DNA of 9,575 bases from CAZGMJ01 sp964526785 (GTDB taxonomy: Bacteria; Planctomycetota; Phycisphaerae; Sedimentisphaerales; Anaerobacaceae), in the NCBI GenBank assembly GCA_964526785.1, contig CAZGMJ010000115.1, positions 1-9,575 of the forward strand, written 5' to 3'. This document shows positions 5,528 to 9,575 of the stretch, piece after piece. Position 1 is the first letter of the stretch, and the number at the start of each line of letters is the position of its first letter. The notes under the pieces were generated by a model, which did no database searches, was not told the origin of the DNA, and saw only the letters and a program-made list of their open reading frames with translations. A program made the translations under genes and the position numbers.

Positions 5528-7342
5528 ATGAACGCACCAAGCGCAATGGATCATACGCACAGATTCCGCACCGCCGGACGCACCACGCGCCGACCGTTCG
5601 CAGCCTGGAGCCTTGCAGTTCTGTCGCTGCTTATTTGCCCGTCCCTCGCAGACACCGCCCGCTGCGACGACGATCCGTCCGGCAGCGCTCATGGCGAAAT
5701 TGCGTCCCGTAGCGAACGCGATCCCGGCGGTTCATCCGAATCCCGCATGCAGCGACGACGAGACGGCCAAGTGGACCGACCCCGCGAAGGTGAACGCCCG
5801 AGAGAAGGCGACCGATCCCGCGAAGGTGATGTGCCGCGAGAGGGCGACAGACCAAGAGAAGGCGACCGCCCGCGCGATGGGGCCCCATCCGGTGAAGGTA
5901 CAGGACCCCGGAACATCAACATACCGCGCAGCGCCGACCGCATTCTCCCTCCTGCGACAACCGCCGATCCCATCCTCGCCCGCCTGGTCGAATCGAACCT
6001 GCCCGAAGCTGCCGCACGGGCCATGAAGAAAGCCGCCTCCTTTTACCGCAGGAAAGTCGCAAGCTACGGAGGCTACGTATACTACTACAGCCTCGACCTC
6101 CGGCAACGCTGGGGCGAAGGCAAAGCGGCCCCGTACACCATATTCGTCCAACCCCCCGGCACCCCAACCGTCGGCATGGCATACCTCGAAGCCCACGAAG
6201 CGACCGGCGACACCTTCTACCTCGAGGCCGCCCGCGATGCCGCCAAAGCCCTCGTCTACGGCCAACTCGAATCCGGCGGCTGGGCCCAGAAGATCCATTT
6301 CGCCAAACCTGACCGCGGCCGCCTCGGCAAATACCGCAAGGGTCGCGGCGGAAGCTGGAACGTCTCCTCCCTCGACGACGGCCAGACGCAGGCCGCACTC
6401 CGCATGCTCATCCGCACCGACCGCGCCCTCGACTTCGAAGACCCCGAAATTCACGAAGCCGCCATGTACGGACTCGATGCCCTCCTCGCCGCCCAGTTCC
6501 CCAACGGCGCCTTCCCCCAGGGCTTCCGCGGCCCCGTCGAGCCCCGCCCCGTCGTCAAAGCGAAATTCCCCGACTACGACTGGCGAACGGAAGGCCGCAT
6601 CAAGAACTACTGGGACTACTACACGCTCAACGACAATCTCGCCGGCACCGTCTCCGACGTCCTCATCGAGGCCCACCGCATCTACGCCGAACCGAAATAC
6701 GAAACCGCCCTCAAACGCCTCGGCGATTTCCTCATCCTCGCCCAAATGCCCGAGCCCCAGCCCGCCTGGTGCCAGCAGTACAACTACCAGACCATCCCCA
6801 TCTGGGCCCGCAAGTTCGAACCGCCCGCCATCACCGGCTCCGAATCCCAGGACGTCATGCGAACGCTCATCAAAATCGCCGACTACACCGGCGACAAAAA
6901 GTACCTCGAACCGATCCCCCGCGCCCTGGCGTACTTCAAGGAGAGCCTCCTGCCCGACGGCCGCGTCGCCCGCTACTACGAACTGAAGACCAACCGGCCG
7001 CTGTACATGACCTCCGACTACGAACTCACATACGACGACTCCGCCGTCCCGAGCCACTACGCCTGGAAACGGTCCGCCGACTTCGACGAAATCGAGCGCG
7101 CCTGCCAGGCCGCCCGCAAAGGCGACTCGCCCGCCCCCGCTCCCTCCACCGCACAGCTCGCCCGCAATGCCCGCAGAATCATCCACGAACTGGACGCCGA
7201 AGGCCGCTGGATCACAACCCACGACGGCCGCCGCCTCGTCGGACAGCCGAAATTCCCCGACGCTTTCAAATACACCTCCAGCGCCACCTTCAGCCAAAAC
7301 CTCGAAACCCTGAGCCAATACATCGAATTATCGAAGAAATAA
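5528..7342 (+). CDS. Secreted pectate-lyase-like protein (PL10/Pec_lyase type) with charged repeat linker
   Basis: A 604-residue protein. The ATG at 5528 is chosen because AGGAG lies 8 bases before it. The N-terminus is a long signal peptide: TTRRPFAAW (19-27, resembling a twin-arginine motif) followed by a hydrophobic core to about residue 41. Next comes a hydrophilic linker with six Asp-Arg-Pro-Arg-Glu-Gly-like repeats (83-118). The body (about 150-590) consists of helical-hairpin repeats, several shaped like TGD..YLEAA..A...L...Q...GGW.Q, as in an alpha-toroid. Segments DDGQTQAALRML (283-294), PAWCQQYN (412-419) and ARKFEPPAI (427-435) recall PL10 pectate lyases, which cleave polygalacturonate by beta-elimination with calcium. 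I cannot place the catalytic arginine with certainty, so activity is unproven; a non-catalytic toroid protein is the alternative. It is convergent with another pectinase-type gene. Confidence 0.82.
   Translation: MNAPSAMDHTHRFRTAGRTTRRPFAAWSLAVLSLLICPSLADTARCDDDPSGSAHGEIASRSERDPGGSSESRMQRRRDGQVDRPREGERPREGDRSREGDVPREGDRPREGDRPRDGAPSGEGTGPRNINIPRSADRILPPATTADPILARLVESNLPEAAARAMKKAASFYRRKVASYGGYVYYYSLDLRQRWGEGKAAPYTIFVQPPGTPTVGMAYLEAHEATGDTFYLEAARDAAKALVYGQLESGGWAQKIHFAKPDRGRLGKYRKGRGGSWNVSSLDDGQTQAALRMLIRTDRALDFEDPEIHEAAMYGLDALLAAQFPNGAFPQGFRGPVEPRPVVKAKFPDYDWRTEGRIKNYWDYYTLNDNLAGTVSDVLIEAHRIYAEPKYETALKRLGDFLILAQMPEPQPAWCQQYNYQTIPIWARKFEPPAITGSESQDVMRTLIKIADYTGDKKYLEPIPRALAYFKESLLPDGRVARYYELKTNRPLYMTSDYELTYDDSAVPSHYAWKRSADFDEIERACQAARKGDSPAPAPSTAQLARNARRIIHELDAEGRWITTHDGRRLVGQPKFPDAFKYTSSATFSQNLETLSQYIELSKK
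5774..5881 (+). repeat. Six tandem 18-bp units encoding DRPREG-like hexapeptides
   Basis: Six consecutive in-frame 18-base units encode DRPREG, ERPREG, DRSREG, DVPREG, DRPREG and DRPRDG. The DNA copies differ mainly at synonymous positions (CGA/CGC/AGA, GGT/GGC, GAA/GAG), so the peptide pattern is better kept than the DNA. The result is a zwitterionic, proline-containing and probably unstructured linker between the signal peptide and the lyase-like domain. Confidence 0.9.
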
Positions 7343-7550
7343 CAGGCAGGACGGCCCGCGCGGCTTCGTTGCTCCAGCAGCCCGAATCCGGCCATCCTCT
7401 ACCATTCCGAGCCCGCCAACGTCAGAGACGCGCCTTGCCGTTGCGGACCGCGAAATCTCCCCTGCGAACAGCTTCCACTCCCGCCGCACGCCCCAGCCAT
7501 CGACAAGGCCCTGCCCATTTCTGAATTCTCCTATGTCACTTTGGCCTTCT

Positions 7551-9149
7551 TCATTTCGATCTTCGATTCCTCTCCTGCTGCTTCCCTGAATTCTTCGATT
7601 CTCGAATCTCGCCTTCTCTGTAGGCCACACTCTTCTCGACGTCGGCATTCGGTGAAATCCGCGGCTTCTTCCCGCTGGCGGTCCTGAGCCCCCGAACACT
7701 CAGCATCTTGCACAGCTCGTACGGGAAGGGCCGTTCTGCCTCTTTGAAATTCTTGCCGCCGTCAGGATCGCTGAAGAAGTACAGCCCCTTGTAGTCTTTC
7801 GGATGCTTCGAGTCGTCAACGAACAGCCCGTCGATCGTTATCTTCCGCGGCATAAAGCACTTGTACCCGAAATCGTGCATGCCGTCGTTCCTTGTATGTA
7901 TCATCTGCGGCCGACTCGTACGTCCCGCGGCCGGAATCCACTTACAGTTGCGTATCACGACATCTCCCTCCCACGTGCTGCCGTAATCGCTGCGGAAATT
8001 AATCAGCGAACCGCCGTACAGCGTCGAATCCTCGACCGTCAGCAGCCCGCGCCCAATGGCGTTCAGCCCCATATAGCCCAGCGTGCACCCCCGGATCGCA
8101 TACGTCCCCGACACCCCCATATGCGTATCCATCCTCGACAGCACACAGTCCTCCAGCACGATGTTCTTGCAGAAGTTCGTCCCGATCACGCCCCATCGGC
8201 TGCGATCGTTGATGTTGTCCATGCGGCAGCCGATCATCGTGAAATTCACCACACTGCTCACGCTGTAGTCGTACGACCCCATGCTCACCGGCCTGCCCGC
8301 CGATCCGATGGTCTTATAGGTCTTGTGCCCCGTCGCAAAGCAGTCGCGCAGCGTAATGTTGGCACACCCGCTGACGTTGATAAACCCCGAATAAGGGTGC
8401 CCGAACTCGGTCTCCCCGACCACATGGTGCGTCAGCCCGTCCACTTCCGTATTGGACCGCGTGATCCGTATATTCCTCGCCCAGTAATTGTAGCCCACCT
8501 CCTGCTTCATCCGATTCGCAATGGTCGTGAACACCCCGCCGCGTAAGACAAGCCGCTTCTCGTCCATCGGCCGCGCGTCAACACGATCGATCCTGTCGTA
8601 GTCCCAGTCGATATCGCCCTCTATGGAGCCGTCCCGACGCAGAATAAAGCAGTCGCGCTGGGACGTCCCCGAGTTCTGATTGAGCCCGCGCCGGATATAG
8701 CGTTTGATCCTGCGATTCGTCACCATAACGTAACAGTCGTGCTCGCACCGCACATCCAACTGCCTCTGATCCCGCCTCAGCCGTTCGATCTTCACATCTA
8801 CGCGCCCAAGCAGCGAACGCACCTCGAACAGCGAATTCTTATGATTCTCAACCTGCGTATCGTCAATAATAAAACGCGACGTGCCCCAGTCCGTATCGGT
8901 GGCGATAATCGCGGTCAGCGCCTTGCCGCCCAGATGGTACGTCGCCCCCGGCTTCGACGTAACGCACAATCCGTGTTCGTTGGCATACGCATGCGCCTTG
9001 CAGATCGCCGGCAGATCGTCATGCACCCCGTCCCCAACCGCACCGAAGGCCTCATAAGTAACGACCTCGCCCCCGGCCGCAACCGACGGCGCCAGAGCGG
9101 AGATCGCCATAATCGATATACTCAAGAGTATGTTTCGTCTGCAAATCAC
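7551..9149 (-). CDS. Secreted right-handed beta-helix protein (pectate lyase/epimerase superfamily)
   Basis: A 532-residue protein. The GTG at 9149 is chosen because GGAGG (9161-9157) lies exactly 7 bases before it and the signal peptide begins there: CRRN, a hydrophobic core of about 17 residues, then a likely cleavage site near SVAAGGE (residues 22-28). The mature start VTYEAFGAVGDGVHDD is the usual opening of pectate_lyase_3-type proteins in the pectin lyase fold. The following 400 residues contain many short beta-strand turns of the kind NITLRDC, NFTMIGC, NIVLEDC and DVVIRNC, one per helix coil. Such proteins lyse, hydrolyse or epimerise polysaccharides; the substrate cannot be read from the sequence. 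The last 20 or so residues are very basic and polar and come from a repetitive TTCGAT-rich stretch. It converges on the lyase-like gene, suggesting a shared polysaccharide role. Confidence 0.85.
   Translation of the reverse strand: MICRRNILLSISIMAISALAPSVAAGGEVVTYEAFGAVGDGVHDDLPAICKAHAYANEHGLCVTSKPGATYHLGGKALTAIIATDTDWGTSRFIIDDTQVENHKNSLFEVRSLLGRVDVKIERLRRDQRQLDVRCEHDCYVMVTNRRIKRYIRRGLNQNSGTSQRDCFILRRDGSIEGDIDWDYDRIDRVDARPMDEKRLVLRGGVFTTIANRMKQEVGYNYWARNIRITRSNTEVDGLTHHVVGETEFGHPYSGFINVSGCANITLRDCFATGHKTYKTIGSAGRPVSMGSYDYSVSSVVNFTMIGCRMDNINDRSRWGVIGTNFCKNIVLEDCVLSRMDTHMGVSGTYAIRGCTLGYMGLNAIGRGLLTVEDSTLYGGSLINFRSDYGSTWEGDVVIRNCKWIPAAGRTSRPQMIHTRNDGMHDFGYKCFMPRKITIDGLFVDDSKHPKDYKGLYFFSDPDGGKNFKEAERPFPYELCKMLSVRGLRTASGKKPRISPNADVEKSVAYREGEIRESKNSGKQQERNRRSK
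7555..7606. repeat. TTCGAT-rich low-complexity stretch at the 3' end of the beta-helix gene
   Basis: TTCGAT occurs at 7555-7560, 7562-7567 and 7594-7599, the last within the inverted repeat TTCGA-TTC-TCGAA (7594-7606). The stretch encodes the basic C-terminal tail of the beta-helix protein and looks more like intergenic filler than conserved coding sequence. Confidence 0.5.
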
Positions 9150-9190
9150 CGAATCGCCTCCATAGATGGAACATCGAATTCTATGAGTCG

Positions 9191-9231
9191 CTATCAAAAC
9201 AAGCCGCGCCAATGCAGGTTTATCTTGATAG
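9191..9231. repeat. Inverted repeat CTATCAA/TTGATAG upstream of the beta-helix gene
   Basis: CTATCAA (9191-9197) and its exact complement TTGATAG (9225-9231) flank 27 bases and lie 42-82 bases before the GTG start. It may be a regulator-binding site or a leader hairpin. Seven-base arms at free spacing also arise by chance, so the call is weak. Confidence 0.3.
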
Positions 9232-9360
9232 GGCTCCAGCTCACAAAACGATTCTACCCCCTGCACCCCCCTGAATCAACCACACTGCCGCTGTTTATCC
9301 ATCTTCGAACAGCACGCTCCTTAACTCACCCGTCCTCATCCCGCCACAACCCCTTCAAAA

Positions 9361-9416
9361 CCCCTGTCATCCAATTTCAAATCTCGACTTTCCATTTTCA
9401 TTTCCCCCTGTCATCC
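9361..9416. repeat. Direct repeat CCCCTGTCATCC, two copies 44 bases apart
   Basis: The 12-mer CCCCTGTCATCC occurs at 9361-9372 and again at 9405-9416. The second copy continues into CCCGTACTCCGATACAGG, which can pair with itself (GTA/TAC with flanking CC/GG). This resembles small palindromic intergenic elements of the GTCATCCCG...GGGATCCAG kind seen in several bacterial groups. Confidence 0.5.
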
Positions 9417-9467
9417 CGTACTCCGATACAGGACTAACGGCGCCGGATCCAGACCCTTCAATAGCCA

Positions 9468-9483
9468 TCCCGGAGCGCCGGGA
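9468..9483. repeat. Perfect 6-bp hairpin TCCCGG-AGCG-CCGGGA
   Basis: TCCCGG (9468-9473) and CCGGGA (9478-9483) form a GC-rich stem with a 4-base loop. No T run follows on either strand, so it is not a typical intrinsic terminator; it may be part of the same small intergenic repeat family as the neighbouring direct repeat. Confidence 0.45.
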
Positions 9484-9575
9484 GGGCAATCTCACTACGA
9501 ACGAATGCGAAAATCCCCTCCGCGAGGTATAACCGAAAGTTGTGGATGGACGGATGAAGAAAGCGGCGTATCCTT

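Larger units (their letters stand above)
9150..9575. other. Non-coding region upstream of the beta-helix gene
   Basis: No convincing gene is present. From about 9240 to 9460 the plus strand is very poor in G and rich in C and T. Small repeats are listed separately. At the right edge a TATAAC box (9528-9533) precedes an ATG at 9554 that opens a frame reading MKKAAYP before the window ends. This could be the start of a further plus-strand gene, but 22 bases are too few to judge. I found no well-spaced promoter for the beta-helix gene; TAGAAT on the minus strand near 9180 is the only -10-like box. Confidence 0.5.

Noticed and set aside
5732..7318. 528-codon open frame on the minus strand opposite the lyase-like gene
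   Set aside because: Its Gly/Val/Phe/Glu-rich composition mirrors the C-ending codons of the plus-strand gene. The plus-strand frame has a signal peptide, ribosome site and family-like motifs; this one has none.
7803..8546. 247-codon and similar open frames on the plus strand opposite the beta-helix gene
   Set aside because: Arg/Pro/His-rich translations without ribosome sites, antisense to a protein with a clear signal peptide and beta-helix pattern.
9554..9575. Possible start of a plus-strand gene (MKKAAYP) at the right edge
   Set aside because: Only 22 bases are visible and the ribosome site is weak; the TATAAC box upstream is suggestive but not enough to call a gene.

Overview
The window is a GC-rich (roughly 60%) bacterial chromosomal segment. 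The gene mix points to a planctomycete, perhaps Phycisphaerae-like: a bacterial-type small SRP RNA beside dnaX, several exported proteins of polysaccharide-degradation type, a methyltransferase with a signal peptide, and a highly charged Arg-Pro-Arg-Glu-Gly repeat in a secreted protein. That taxonomic call is an inference; no marker here proves it. Most genes have a clear AGGAG/GGAGG ribosome binding site 7-8 bases before the start, which fixed most starts.

Layout. (1) 144-1279, plus strand: two overlapping genes for small multi-pass membrane proteins that look like tandem paralogues of unknown function. (2) 1289-3207, minus strand: dnaX (DNA polymerase III tau/gamma), preceded by the SRP RNA gene ffs. 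This is the same neighbour order as scr-dnaX in Bacillus. dnaX carries a run of nine A residues, and both shifted frames stop within a few codons, so the gene very probably makes a long (tau) and a short (gamma) product by slippage. (3) 3367-3876, mostly non-coding: it may hold a 29-codon gene for a small hydrophobic peptide. (4) 3877-5184, minus strand: an exported, probably lipid-anchored, SAM-methyltransferase-like protein whose C-terminal half looks like a second, degenerate copy of the same fold. (5) 5185-5527: a divergent promoter region. (6) 5528-7342, plus strand: a secreted, pectate-lyase-like (PL10-type) alpha-toroid protein with a six-copy hexapeptide repeat after the signal peptide. 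(7) 7551-9149, minus strand, convergent with the last: a secreted right-handed beta-helix protein of the pectate lyase/epimerase superfamily. (8) 9150-9575: non-coding, pyrimidine-rich on the plus strand, with small direct and inverted repeats.

The left part combines core functions (replication clamp loader and protein targeting) with unrelated small genes. The right part (about 3.9-9.2 kb) encodes three exported proteins, two of them probably acting on acidic polysaccharides such as pectin. From about 5.3 kb rightwards the plus strand has clearly more C than G whichever strand is coding, unlike the left part. I see no CRISPR array, transposase, tRNA or defence system. The most noteworthy signals are the dnaX slippage site, the duplicated exported methyltransferase and the possible small membrane peptide.
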